A stretch of DNA of 33,811 nt from a virus. A program made the position numbers and the translations under genes. The notes under the pieces were generated by a model. That model saw nothing but the letters and a program-made list of their open reading frames with translations. It made no database searches and was not told the DNA's origin. Positions 20,607 to 29,301 of this stretch are shown one piece after another. How positions within the stretch are numbered: the stretch's first letter is position 1; every line of letters starts with the position of its first letter. The DNA lies in IMG/VR virus record IMGVR_UViG_3300048589_001555, positions 1 to 33,811 of that record, one strand, 5' to 3'.

Positions 20607-22395
20607 GAAGTTGACGCTCGGCTCACTCTTTTCGGGGAGCGGCGGGTTTGAACTCGGCGGCTTACTCTGCGGCATTCGCCCCGTATGGGCAGCGGAGATC
20701 GAACCGTTCCCGATCCGCGTCACGACGAAGCGAATACCGCTCATCCGGCATTTGGGCGATGTGTCGCGCATCGATGGCGCGACAATCGAGCCGGTCGATA
20801 TCATCACGTTTGGCTCACCCTGCACCGACCTGTCGGTTGCGGGAAAGCGCGCGGGATTGGCGGGTTCGCAATCCGGTTTATTTCATGAAGCGATCCGGAT
20901 CGTACGTCAAATGAGGGAAGCAACGAATGGAGCATATCCAAAATACATCGTTTGGGAAAACGTCCCAGGCGCGTTCAGCAGCAACGGAGGACAGGACTTC
21001 AAAGCGGTGCTCGACGCGATCGTCGGGATCGTCGCGCCGGGAGCCGAGGTGCCTGCGACTGCGGACGGCAAGTGGTCCTACGCCGATGTATATCTGGGAT
21101 CAGGATGGAGCGTGGCATACCGCGTTGTCGACGCGCAATATTTCGGAGTCGCCCAACGCCGCCGTCGCATCTACCTTGTCGCAAGTTTTGTCGACGAACG
21201 CGCCGGAGAAATACTATTTGAGCGCGAAGGCATGCGCAGGGATTTTACGCCGTGCGCAAACCAGAGGCAAACACCTGCCGGAGATTCTTCAGGAGGCGCT
21301 GTCGCGTCAGTTGGATTCGAACCCGGCGCGCTAAGACGGATGGGCGGTCATGCATGGGCGGAAAGCACAGGTTGCCTTCGCGCGGATATGGGCGACAACC
21401 AAACGGCGGTCGCCATGGAGAATCACCCGATCGACGGACGTTGCAAGCTGGAGAAGGACGGATTGGTTCAGACGCTCGCGGCGCGCATGGGAACGGGCGG
21501 GATGAACGTTCCGCTCATCATGAACCGCGCATTCGGCGTGTGCTCCGATGGCAGCAACGCAATGCGATCGGACAACCCCGAGAGCGGATTTTACGAAGCG
21601 GCCACCGCGCGTACGCTTGACGCGAACGGCGTCAGGCCGGACTGCAATCAGGGCGGTATCGCGGTCGTCGCGTTTACTCAGAACCAGCGCGATGAGGTGC
21701 GTGATCTCGGAGGTGTCGCCGGAGCGTTATCCGCGAATGCCGGCATGAAGCAGCAGACTTATGCGCTGCAGGGCAGCATGATCGGGCGAAGCGACCGCAA
21801 CGGCCCGCAAGGCGACGGAGTGAACGAAGGCGTGTGTTTTACACTCAATACTTCCGATCATCATGCCGTGTGCTATCCCGATCGGGTCGGCTGTCTCTGC
21901 GCAAGCGATTACAAATTCCCGCAGAACCAACAAGTGGAGGACAGCAAGTATGTGGTGGAGCCGTATCAGCGTGTTTGCGGTACGATTTCACCCGGTGCGC
22001 ATCCCGGTGGGTTCAACGGGCAGGATGCATCCAATGACATGCTCGTTCCTGTGCGTTGCGTGGATGAACCGAGATACGCGGTGCGGAGATTGACGCCCGA
22101 GGAATGCGCACGCTTGCAAGGCTTCCCTGATTGGTGGTGCGCGGATCTTGGTACGGAGCATCCTTCGGAACAGGAGATCGAATGGTGGCAGGAAGTTTTT
22201 GAAACGCACCGTCGAATTACAAACTCAGCAATGAAACCGAGGTCAAAGAAGCAAATCGTGAAGTGGCTGAAAGATCCGTACACTGACGCCGCGGAGTATA
22301 AGCTTTGGGGCAACGGAGTAGCGTTGCCGTGTGTTGTGTTTATTTTGTCAGGAATTCTGTCGGAATCCGCTGTATTTCTGCAAGAAAGTGCTTGA
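20599..22395 (+). CDS. C5-cytosine DNA methyltransferase
   Basis: A 598-residue enzyme from ATG 20599 (AAGGAG 10 bases upstream). Motif I 'LGSLFSGSGGFELG', motif IV 'TFGSPCTDLSVAG' with catalytic Cys75, motif VI 'WENVPG', motif VIII 'GVAQRRRRIYLV', and motifs IX/X 'RRLTPEECARLQGFPDWW' and 'LWGNGVALPCVVFIL' are all present. An unusually long variable region of about 300 residues (200-500), with repeated patterns such as 'G.LCASDYK', 'GTISPGAHPGGFNGQ' and 'ARTLDANG', holds the target recognition part; such large inserts are typical of phage multi-target or type II-like enzymes. It likely protects phage DNA against restriction. No cognate restriction enzyme is seen. Confidence 0.95.
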   Translation: MNKKLTLGSLFSGSGGFELGGLLCGIRPVWAAEIEPFPIRVTTKRIPLIRHLGDVSRIDGATIEPVDIITFGSPCTDLSVAGKRAGLAGSQSGLFHEAIRIVRQMREATNGAYPKYIVWENVPGAFSSNGGQDFKAVLDAIVGIVAPGAEVPATADGKWSYADVYLGSGWSVAYRVVDAQYFGVAQRRRRIYLVASFVDERAGEILFEREGMRRDFTPCANQRQTPAGDSSGGAVASVGFEPGALRRMGGHAWAESTGCLRADMGDNQTAVAMENHPIDGRCKLEKDGLVQTLAARMGTGGMNVPLIMNRAFGVCSDGSNAMRSDNPESGFYEAATARTLDANGVRPDCNQGGIAVVAFTQNQRDEVRDLGGVAGALSANAGMKQQTYALQGSMIGRSDRNGPQGDGVNEGVCFTLNTSDHHAVCYPDRVGCLCASDYKFPQNQQVEDSKYVVEPYQRVCGTISPGAHPGGFNGQDASNDMLVPVRCVDEPRYAVRRLTPEECARLQGFPDWWCADLGTEHPSEQEIEWWQEVFETHRRITNSAMKPRSKKQIVKWLKDPYTDAAEYKLWGNGVALPCVVFILSGILSESAVFLQESA

Positions 22396-22452
22396 TAAGT
22401 ACAGCTTACAGAGGCATATATGTACTACCAAATTCAAGGAGGTAGACATAAA

Positions 22453-23184
22453 ATGCAGATTCATTACAACGTAACAGGCGACAAAAGGAAGGAGCTAGTC
22501 GCGATCATGCGCGACGTGCTGCAGGAAACGACCCGGTATCTTGGTGCCCCAGGCTTTAAATTTCAAGTAGGCGCGTACACGGTTGATAAGAACGGCACAG
22601 TACTTTGCCCGGATGGGTTCAACGCTGCGGAGGTGGACATGCTCATGCGCGAACTGGCACACGACGGCTTCATCGGCGAACGGGTAGGCGAAGCGGCAAA
22701 GCCCGCTGAACCCAAAACGGTCGAGCCGGATCAACTGAAAAAAGAAACACCTCACACTGTCGATCCCGACCGCCTCGCAGTCGAGCTGCCGAAGGATGGT
22801 ATGACGCCGACCGCAATGGAGAACCTAAGGCGGCTGGTCGCGAGCAAGGCGATGCTACTCAAAAAGGCGCTCGGTACGGACAGCCTCCCGATCACAGAAC
22901 ACTCTGACAGAATCGAGTTCGGGTGGTTCCGACTGACCGACGATCAAACGGAGATCTCCGCTTACTACCAGCTGGCACAGGGGCTTTGCGAACTGGCAAG
23001 AACTCAGAAACGTGTGAGCGCGACGGAACATGAAGTCGAAAACGAAAAGTACGCATTCCGCTGTTTCCTACTACGGCTTGGATTCATCGGACGGGCTTAC
23101 AAGGATTCGCGCCGAGTGCTTCTGGAAAACCTTACCGGCAACTCAGCGTTCCGAAGCGCACAGGAAGCGGGTGAGGAAGAATGA
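22453..23184 (+). CDS. Conserved phage protein ('virulence-related'-type)
   Basis: A 243-residue protein. ATG 22453 follows GGAGGT (22438-22443) at 9 bases; the ORF opens earlier at 22420 without a ribosome binding site. 'MQIHYNVTGDKRKELVAIMRDVLQETTRYLGAPGF' at the start and 'VENEKYAFRCFLLRLGFIGRAYKDSRRVLLENLTGNSAFR' at the end match a family widespread in clostridial phages and often labelled virulence-related, with no known mechanism. The middle (residues 85-120) is a Pro/Glu/Lys-rich linker. The stop overlaps the next start. Confidence 0.7.
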   Translation: MQIHYNVTGDKRKELVAIMRDVLQETTRYLGAPGFKFQVGAYTVDKNGTVLCPDGFNAAEVDMLMRELAHDGFIGERVGEAAKPAEPKTVEPDQLKKETPHTVDPDRLAVELPKDGMTPTAMENLRRLVASKAMLLKKALGTDSLPITEHSDRIEFGWFRLTDDQTEISAYYQLAQGLCELARTQKRVSATEHEVENEKYAFRCFLLRLGFIGRAYKDSRRVLLENLTGNSAFRSAQEAGEEE

Positions 23185-23420
23185 ACGGAATCCATCCAGA
23201 GCTGCTAAAACAGCTCAAAGAATATTACAAGCCTGGTACAAAAGTGAAGCTTTTGCATATGAGCGACCCCTTCACGCACATTCCACCAGGCACGACGGGG
23301 GTTGTTTCGTGTGTCGATGACGCAGGTACGATCCACACGATCTGGAGCAACGGAAGTACCCTCGGAGCGGTTTTTGGTGAGGATTCTGTGGAGAAAATCG
23401 AGGAGGACGAGCTTGAGTAG
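23181..23420 (+). CDS. DUF4314 domain protein
   Basis: A 79-residue SH3-like small beta protein: 'YKPGTKVKLLHMSDPFTHIPPGTTGVVSCVDDAGTIHTIWSNGSTLGAVFGEDSVEKI' is the DUF4314 pattern. The ATG overlaps the preceding stop by 4 bases (ATGA). Common in phage and element accessory clusters together with the preceding protein. Role unknown, probably a binding or assembly module. Confidence 0.88.
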   Translation: MNGIHPELLKQLKEYYKPGTKVKLLHMSDPFTHIPPGTTGVVSCVDDAGTIHTIWSNGSTLGAVFGEDSVEKIEEDELE

Positions 23421-23865
23421 CCGATTATTTGCTGCATATGGTGTGGGTGTGAACCGCAACGAAATGGCGAAGTATTGCCCGACCGCGAAGCTGATCGGTT
23501 CCGCGGAGCTGAAGAACTACAGACTCGCGTTTCGCGGCAGCAGAGCCGGCGCACTGGCGACGATCGAAAAGGCGAAAGGCGGGGATGTTCCCGCGCTTCT
23601 GTGGGAGACTTCACCGCAGGATGAATTAGCGCTTGATCGCTGGATTGGTGTGCCGGAATTGTATCGGAAAGCGACGATCAAAATCCGCCGTGACGGTTCT
23701 CCGCTTGATGCACTGATCTACATTTTAATCAGCGGAAAACCACAGAACAAGCCCTGCGCTTTCTATTACAGCACACTCTTGGAAGGGTACAGAGCAGCAG
23801 GGTTCGACGCGGACATTCTGAAAACGGCGGTACAGGAGGGCGACTCGGACGCATCTCGCGCATAA
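23413..23865 (+). CDS. Gamma-glutamylcyclotransferase-like (AIG2-fold) protein
   Basis: About 150 residues from TTG 23413, which has a perfect GGAGG (23402-23406) 6 bases upstream and overlaps DUF4314 by 8 bases. 'LFAAYGVGVNRNEMAKYCPTAKLIGSAELKNYRLAFRG' is the AIG2-like signature (YGxxxN), followed by 'VPALLWETSPQDELALDRWIGVPELYRKATI' and 'ALIYIL'. The Glu needed for cyclotransferase activity cannot be placed with certainty. Phage copies often accompany the DUF4314 gene and have no established role; metabolism of glutathione-like or amide compounds is possible. Confidence 0.82.
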   Translation: MSSRLFAAYGVGVNRNEMAKYCPTAKLIGSAELKNYRLAFRGSRAGALATIEKAKGGDVPALLWETSPQDELALDRWIGVPELYRKATIKIRRDGSPLDALIYILISGKPQNKPCAFYYSTLLEGYRAAGFDADILKTAVQEGDSDASRA

Positions 23866-23968
23866 ATCGCCGCAACGCCGCGTCGCGCAACGTCGCCGCC
23901 ACGGTGCGCCTCAACAGGCGGATGGGGCGGTTGCCCCAACGGCGCACGATAACCAAACCAAGCCGGAC

Positions 23969-23998
23969 ACGGAGGCTCACGCGGGCCTCCGTTTTGAT
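23969..23998 (+). terminator. Terminator or attenuator before the large terminase
   Basis: An 8-bp stem ACGGAGGC/GCCTCCGT (23969-23976, 23985-23992) with an 8-base loop and TTTGATTT. It lies 20 bases before the ATG of the terminase. A second small hairpin (TGGGGC...GCCCCA, about 23928-23942) precedes it. Likely reduces read-through from the accessory genes. Confidence 0.7.
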
Positions 23999-24018
23999 TT
24001 CATGAGGAGGAGGCGGTG

Positions 24019-25623
24019 ATGCTACGAAAACTTAAGAAGTACACGCCGACTCCATTCAAAGCGAAGAATTCTATCTACGACAAACAGGCAGCCGATCAAG
24101 CGGTAGCTTTTATCGAGTGTCTTTCTCACACGAAGGGCACTTGGGCGGGGAAGCCATTTTTGTTGATCGACTGGCAGGAGCAGATCATCCGTGATGTGTT
24201 TGGAACACTGAAACCCAGTGGCTACCGTCAATTTAACACAGCGTATATCGAAATACCAAAGAAGAATGGAAAATCAGAGCTTGCGGCCGCGATCGCGCTG
24301 CTTTTAACCTGCGGCGATAACGAAGAGCGCGCCGAGGTGTATGGTTGCGCCGCGGACCGTCAGCAGGCATCGATTGTGTTCGAGGTTGCCAAGGACATGG
24401 TGACCATGTGCCCGGCGCTGGCTAAGCGTGTGAAGATCCTCGCGTCACAGAAACGGATCGTGTACCTGCCGACCGGGAGTTATTATCAGGTGCTCAGCGC
24501 CGATGTCGCCAACAAACACGGCTTCAATACACACGGCGTCATCTTTGATGAATTACACACCCAGCCGAACCGTCGCCTCTTTGACGTTATGACCAAAGGC
24601 AGCGGCGACGCGCGGATGCAGCCGCTGTACTTTTTAATCACCACCGCGGGCGACAACACCAACTCCATCTGCTGGGAAGTGCATTCGAAAGCCAAGGACA
24701 TCCTCGATGGCAGGAAAACGGATGCGACATTCTACCCTGTGATCTACGGCACCGAAGAGAACGATTCCTGGACCGACCCGAAGGTGTGGAAGAAAGCGAA
24801 TCCGTCGCTCGGCATTACGGTGGGTATCGATAAAGTCAAAGCCGCGTGTGAAAGCGCACAGCAGAACCCCGCCGAAGAGAACGCGTTTCGTCAACTTCGG
24901 TTAAACCAATGGGTCAAACAAGCAATCCGCTGGATGCCGATGGACGCATGGGATAAATGTTCATTCCCGGTCGATCCGAAATCGCTCGAAGGCCGCATAT
25001 GCTACGGTGGTCTTGACCTCTCGTCCAGCACGGATATCACAGCATTTGTGCTAGTATTCCCGCCACTTGATGAGGATGATAAATACTTCATCTTGCCATT
25101 CTTCTGGATTCCGGAGGACAACATCGACCTGCGCGTGCGGCGCGATCATGTGAACTATGATCTTTGGAAGAAGCAGGGATTTCTGTTGACTACCGAGGGG
25201 AATGTTGTGCATTACGGATTCATAGAGACGTTCATCGAGCAGCTCGGCATGAAGTACAACATCCGGGAGATCGCGTTTGACAGGTGGGGCGCGGTACAGA
25301 TGGTGCAGAACCTCGAGGGTATGGGATTCACAGTTGTTCCGTTCGGTCAGGGGTTCAAGGATATGTCCCCGCCGACGAAGGAACTCATGAAGCTGACGTT
25401 GGAGCAGAGGATCGTGCACGGCGGTCAGCCGGTCTTGCGCTGGATGATGGACAACATCTATATCCGTATAGACCCGGCCGGGAATATCAAGCCTGACAAA
25501 GAAAAAAGCACCGAAAAAATTGACGGTGCTGTTGCAACGATCATGGCGCTGGATCGGACGTTGCGGAATGGCGGAGGCGCTAGCGAGAGCGTTTATGACG
25601 GCCGGGGTCTATTGCTGATATAA
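24019..25623 (+). CDS. terL: Terminase large subunit (HK97/Terminase_1-like)
   Basis: A 534-residue packaging motor. ATG 24019 is chosen since GGAGGAGG (24006-24013) is at the proper distance; the GTG just before it is possible. The ATPase domain has Walker A-like 'IPKKNGKSE' (about 79-87), Walker B 'GVIFDELH' (about 173-180), and coupling motif 'LITTAGD'. The nuclease domain begins 'GGLDLSSSTDITAF' with further acidic residues ('IAFDRWGA'; 'EKIDGAVATIMALDR' near the end). It cuts and pumps phage DNA into the head through the portal. Its usual direct neighbour, the portal, is separated here by an antisense zinc-ribbon gene. Confidence 0.95.
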   Translation: MLRKLKKYTPTPFKAKNSIYDKQAADQAVAFIECLSHTKGTWAGKPFLLIDWQEQIIRDVFGTLKPSGYRQFNTAYIEIPKKNGKSELAAAIALLLTCGDNEERAEVYGCAADRQQASIVFEVAKDMVTMCPALAKRVKILASQKRIVYLPTGSYYQVLSADVANKHGFNTHGVIFDELHTQPNRRLFDVMTKGSGDARMQPLYFLITTAGDNTNSICWEVHSKAKDILDGRKTDATFYPVIYGTEENDSWTDPKVWKKANPSLGITVGIDKVKAACESAQQNPAEENAFRQLRLNQWVKQAIRWMPMDAWDKCSFPVDPKSLEGRICYGGLDLSSSTDITAFVLVFPPLDEDDKYFILPFFWIPEDNIDLRVRRDHVNYDLWKKQGFLLTTEGNVVHYGFIETFIEQLGMKYNIREIAFDRWGAVQMVQNLEGMGFTVVPFGQGFKDMSPPTKELMKLTLEQRIVHGGQPVLRWMMDNIYIRIDPAGNIKPDKEKSTEKIDGAVATIMALDRTLRNGGGASESVYDGRGLLLI

Positions 25624-25626
25624 GAA

Positions 25627-25652
25627 AGGTGCATCCAGTGACGGATGCACCT
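25627..25652. terminator. Bidirectional terminator between terL and the antisense gene
   Basis: A perfect 10-bp stem AGGTGCATCC/GGATGCACCT with a 6-base loop. On the plus strand CTTTG follows; on the minus strand TTTCTTAT follows. It serves the convergent ends of the large terminase and the zinc-ribbon gene. Confidence 0.8.
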
Positions 25653-25657
25653 CTTTG

Positions 25658-25966
25658 CTATTGCCTGTTGTTTCGGAAGCAATCGCTACACATGACCGGA
25701 CGGTCGGTGCGGGGCTGGAAGGGAACCTGACAAGCCTTTCCACACTCTGCGCAAACCGCATCGTACATCTGGCGCGGCGCTCCGTCACGGTAGCCGCCAT
25801 CGCGGGAACCGCCACTCCGTGGTGCGCCCTTACGAGCGACACGGCAGGATTTGCAACGCTGCGGTTCGTTCGTAAAGCCTTTTTCGGCGAAAAATTCTTG
25901 CTCGTTGGCAGTAAAGGTGAATTCTTGTCCGCAATCTTTGCAGACGATGGTCTTGTCGTTGTACAT
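25658..25966 (-). CDS. Zinc-ribbon protein, antisense 'moron' gene
   Basis: A 102-residue protein with two CxxC pairs at each end: Cys9/12 and Cys38/41 form an N-terminal zinc ribbon ('IVCKDCGQEFTFTANEQEFFAEKGFTNEPQRCKSC'); Cys72/75 and Cys93/96 form a second ('VCAECGKACQVPFQPRTDRPVMCSDCF'). A Gly/Arg/Ser-rich linker (about 45-66) resembles RNA-binding tails. The first ribbon is of the type found in small chromosomal zinc-binding proteins of Clostridia. GAGGT lies 5 bases before the ATG. It is the only antisense gene inside the phage block, with its own promoter and terminator. It could be a cargo gene expressed in the lysogen. Confidence 0.85.
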   Translation of the reverse strand: MYNDKTIVCKDCGQEFTFTANEQEFFAEKGFTNEPQRCKSCRVARKGAPRSGGSRDGGYRDGAPRQMYDAVCAECGKACQVPFQPRTDRPVMCSDCFRNNRQ

Positions 25967-26019
25967 CTAATACCTCATTCATAATATTGCGCGATGCATA
26001 TTTACACCACACAAGTATC

Positions 26020-26048
26020 AATGTAACCCACTATTTACTAGAAGTCAA
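26020..26048 (-). promoter_or_regulatory. Candidate promoter of the zinc-ribbon gene
   Basis: On the minus strand TTGACT (26043-26048) and TACATT (26020-26025) are separated by exactly 17 bases, giving a leader of about 45 bases before ATG 25966. It lies in the gap before the portal gene. Confidence 0.55.
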
Positions 26049-26073
26049 TCATTCCAGTGCATGGAGGACGCTC

Positions 26074-27336
26074 ATGAATCCACTCAAATACTTATTCCAT
26101 TCTCGCGACAAACCGAAAGACTCTCTCAACGGAAGCCGCTACAGTTTCTTTTTCGGCGGAACGTCGAGCGGTAAGCCGGTCAACGAAACGACCGCCATGC
26201 AGATGACGGCGGTATACTCCTGTGTGAGAATTCTGTCGGAGACCGTTGCGGGCCTGCCGCTGAACGTGTACCGATACAACGACAGCGGCGGAAAAGAGAA
26301 GGCGTTCAAGCATCCGCTCTACCGTTTGTTGCACGATGAGCCGAACCCTGAGATGACGAGCTTTGCGTTTCGGGAAACGCTCATGAGCCACCTGCTCTTG
26401 TGGGGTAACGCCTACGCACAGATCATCCGAAACGCCAGAGGTGAGGTAGTCGCACTCTATCCGCTCATGCCAAACAAAATGACAGTCGACCGTGATCAAA
26501 ACGGCCGGCTTTTTTATTTGTATCAGCGCGGGTCGGAAGATCCCACTACGCTCGGAAATACGAGTCAGGTGGTACTTGCTCCTTCGGATGTGCTGCATAT
26601 CCCCGGGCTTGGGTTCGACGGCCTAATTGGCTATTCCCCAATCGCCATGGCGAAGAACGCAATCGGATTGGCTATCGCGACGGAAGAATATGGCGCAAAA
26701 TTCTTCGCCAACGGCGCAGCCCCAGCGGGTGTGTTGGAGCATCCCGGCACGATCAAGGATCCGCTGCGCGTCAAGGAAAGCTGGAACGCGGCGTATCAGG
26801 GCAGTGCGAATGCTCACAAGATCGCCGTTCTCGAAGAGGGCATGAAGTATACGGCGATCGGTATCGCGCCGGAACAGGCGCAGTTCCTAGAAACGCGAAA
26901 ATTTCAGATCAACGAAATCGCGCGCATCTTTCGTGTGCCGCCGCACATGCTGGCGGACTTGGAGAAATCGTCGTTCAGCAACATTGAGCAGCAGTCACTT
27001 GAATATGTGAAATACACCCTCGACCCATGGGTCGTGCGCTGGGAACAGAGCATGTGTCGCGCGCTGTTCAGCGAAAGCGAAAAACCGACGTATTTCATCC
27101 GTTTCAATGTGGACGGACTTCTCCGCGGCGATTACGCCTCGCGTATGAGTGGATATGCCACTGCACGCCAGAACGGCTGGATGAGTACCAACGACATCCG
27201 CGAGCTGGAAAACCTCGATCGCATCGCGCCGGAGCTCGGCGGTGATTTGTATTTGATCAATGGCGCAATGACAAAGCTTTCAGATGCAGGTTTGTTTGCA
27301 AACAGAAACACAGCTAAAAAGGAGGATTCTTCTTGA
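26074..27336 (+). CDS. Phage portal protein (HK97 family)
   Basis: A 420-residue protein from ATG 26074 (GGAGG 26063-26067, 6 bases upstream). Family hallmarks: 'AVYSCVRILSETVAGLPLNVYR', 'HPLYRLLHDEPNPEMTSFAFRETLMSHLLLWGNAYAQIIRN', 'VLHIPGLGFDGLIGYSPIAMAKNAIGLA', 'EIARIFRVPPHMLADLEKSSFSNIEQQSLEYVKYTLDPWVVRWEQ'. Twelve copies form the ring through which DNA enters and leaves the head. Its end overlaps the protease start (TTGA). Confidence 0.96.
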   Translation: MNPLKYLFHSRDKPKDSLNGSRYSFFFGGTSSGKPVNETTAMQMTAVYSCVRILSETVAGLPLNVYRYNDSGGKEKAFKHPLYRLLHDEPNPEMTSFAFRETLMSHLLLWGNAYAQIIRNARGEVVALYPLMPNKMTVDRDQNGRLFYLYQRGSEDPTTLGNTSQVVLAPSDVLHIPGLGFDGLIGYSPIAMAKNAIGLAIATEEYGAKFFANGAAPAGVLEHPGTIKDPLRVKESWNAAYQGSANAHKIAVLEEGMKYTAIGIAPEQAQFLETRKFQINEIARIFRVPPHMLADLEKSSFSNIEQQSLEYVKYTLDPWVVRWEQSMCRALFSESEKPTYFIRFNVDGLLRGDYASRMSGYATARQNGWMSTNDIRELENLDRIAPELGGDLYLINGAMTKLSDAGLFANRNTAKKEDSS

Positions 27337-28076
27337 ACCGACAAAAATTTTGGAATTGGGTGCGAAATCAAGATGACACCCGCATCTTAACCATTGATGG
27401 CGTGATTGCAGAAGAGAGCTGGTTTGACGACGATGTTACGCCGAAACTTTTCAGGGAACAGCTGAATGCAGGCACGGGAGACATCGTGATCTATGTTAAC
27501 AGCCCGGGCGGCGACTGCGTGGCGGCAAGTCAAATCTACACCATGTTGATCGAGTACAAAGGTGATGTCACCGTTAAAATCGACGGCATCGCGGCGAGCG
27601 CCGCGTCGGTGATTGCCATGGCGGGTACCGAGGTGCTCATGGCGCCGACGAGCTTACTCATGATCCATAATCCGCTGACGGTAGCCATCGGCGACACGGA
27701 GGAAATGCAGAAGGCGATCGCCATGCTGGACGAGGTCAAGGAGAGCATCATCACGGCATATGAGTTGAAAACGGGTATGTCCCGCGCAAAGCTCGCGCAC
27801 CTCATGGACGCTGAAACTTGGATGAACGCACAAAAAGCGATCGAGCTTGGCTTTGCAGATGGGATCCTGACGCGCGAAACGGGTGCGCCGGATGGCATTG
27901 CAATTAACAGCTACCAATTCAGCCGCCGGGCGGTGACGAATTCGCTGCTCAACAAGTTGGAGCATATGCGGGCTGTAAAACAATCCGCAACGGAAAAACC
28001 ACCTGACGAAACGCCTGCAGCACCGAAATATCCCGCCGAGCCGCTATTGCAGCGGCTCAATCTTTTGAAGAAATAG
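27333..28076 (+). CDS. ClpP-like head maturation protease
   Basis: A 247-residue serine protease starting at TTG 27333 with AAGGAGG upstream. The ClpP fold is seen from 'IVIYVNSPGGDCVAASQIYTML' (51-72) to 'GFADGI' (173-178). Catalytic residues: Ser89 in 'GIAASAAS', His112 in 'LLMIHNPL', and an Asp near 159 ('LMDAETWMNAQKAIELG'). It trims the capsid protein during head maturation; the tail after residue 190 may be a scaffold or linker. Placed between portal and capsid as in most HK97-like phages. Confidence 0.95.
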   Translation: MNRQKFWNWVRNQDDTRILTIDGVIAEESWFDDDVTPKLFREQLNAGTGDIVIYVNSPGGDCVAASQIYTMLIEYKGDVTVKIDGIAASAASVIAMAGTEVLMAPTSLLMIHNPLTVAIGDTEEMQKAIAMLDEVKESIITAYELKTGMSRAKLAHLMDAETWMNAQKAIELGFADGILTRETGAPDGIAINSYQFSRRAVTNSLLNKLEHMRAVKQSATEKPPDETPAAPKYPAEPLLQRLNLLKK

Positions 28077-28089
28077 AGGAGAAAAAAAC

Positions 28090-29289
28090 ATGAAACAGAT
28101 TCAGGAACTCCGCGAAAAGCGCGCCAAAGCGTGGGATGCGGCAAAAGCGTTTCTCGACACCAAACGCGGTACCGACGGCCTTCTCGCCGCCGAGGATGTA
28201 GCGACCTATGAAAAGATGGAAATCGACGTCGTAAACCTTGGTAAGGAAATCGACCGGCTGGAGCGTCAGGCTGCGTTGGATGCCGAGCTCAACAAACCCA
28301 CCGCCGATCCACTGACGAGCAAACCGGCTCAGCCCACCGCAGAACAAAAGACGGGCCGCGCGTCCGACGCATACAAAAAGGCGTTCTGGAACGCAATCCG
28401 CTCCAAGAACCCGAGACCCGAGATTCTGAACTCCCTGGTCGAAGGTACCGACAGCGAGGGTGGGTATCTCGTGCCGGATGAGTTCGAAAAGACGCTGGTG
28501 CAGAAGCTGACGGAAGCAAATGTGCTGCGCCCGCTTTGCCACGTGATCCAGACCAGCTACGGCGATCGGAAGATCCCCGTGGTCGCGTCGAAGGGAACTG
28601 CTGACTGGGTCGACGAAGAGGGTACCTACCCGCTCTCGGACGATACCTTCTCACAGGTCGTTCTCGGCGCGTATAAGCTTGCGACCATGATCAAGGTCTC
28701 CGAGGAACTGCTTTCCGACAGTGTCTTCAACATCGAAGGGTATGTTTCCGATCAATTCGGCAAACGTATCGGCGACAAGGAAGAGGACGCGTTCCTCACC
28801 GGCAACGGTGTGAGCAAGCCCATCGGCATTCTCCACACGACCGGCGGCGCGGAGATTGGCGTGACCACGGCGGGCGCGTCCGCGATTACTGGTGATGAAC
28901 TGATCGACCTCGTATACTCGCTTCGTGCGCCGTACCGCAAGGGTGCGGTGTTCGTTCTCAACGACACGACGGTCAAGCTGCTACGCAAACTCAAGGACGG
29001 CGACGGGCAGTACCTCTGGCGCCCGGGTATCACGGAAAATGCGCCGGACACGATCCTTGGACATAGGATCGTCACCAGCGAATTCATGCCGGGCGTTAGC
29101 GCGGGGAACAAGTCCATCGCGTTCGGCGACTTCTCCTATTACTGGATCGCCGATCGTCAGGGCCGTACCTTCAAGCGCTTGAACGAGCTGTACGCCACGA
29201 CCGGTCAGATCGGTTTCCTCGCTTCCCAGCGGCTCGACGGCAAGCTGATTCTGCCGGAAGCGATCAAGGTCCTGCAGCAGAAGGCGTAA
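28090..29289 (+). CDS. Major capsid protein (HK97 gp5-like)
   Basis: A 399-residue protein. The first 100 residues are a helical, charged delta-like scaffold domain ('MKQIQELREKRAKAWDAAKAFLDTKRG', 'YEKMEIDVVNLGKEIDRLERQ') expected to be removed by the adjacent protease. The HK97 fold follows: 'EGGYLVPDEFEKTLVQKLTEANVLRPLCHVIQT', 'VKVSEELLSDSVFNIEGYV', 'DAFLTGNGVSKPIGILHT', 'LRKLKDGDGQYLWRPGI', 'SIAFGDFSYYWIADRQGRTFKRLNEL'. AGAGGAG (28076-28082) precedes the ATG. Confidence 0.96.
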   Translation: MKQIQELREKRAKAWDAAKAFLDTKRGTDGLLAAEDVATYEKMEIDVVNLGKEIDRLERQAALDAELNKPTADPLTSKPAQPTAEQKTGRASDAYKKAFWNAIRSKNPRPEILNSLVEGTDSEGGYLVPDEFEKTLVQKLTEANVLRPLCHVIQTSYGDRKIPVVASKGTADWVDEEGTYPLSDDTFSQVVLGAYKLATMIKVSEELLSDSVFNIEGYVSDQFGKRIGDKEEDAFLTGNGVSKPIGILHTTGGAEIGVTTAGASAITGDELIDLVYSLRAPYRKGAVFVLNDTTVKLLRKLKDGDGQYLWRPGITENAPDTILGHRIVTSEFMPGVSAGNKSIAFGDFSYYWIADRQGRTFKRLNELYATTGQIGFLASQRLDGKLILPEAIKVLQQKA

Positions 29290-29301
29290 TGGAGGGACAA
29301 T

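Noticed and set aside
18643-25623. A complete restriction-modification system
   Set aside because: Two methyltransferases are present, but the nearby nucleases are an HNH packaging protein and an HNH-AP2 homing type, and no restriction subunit is seen.
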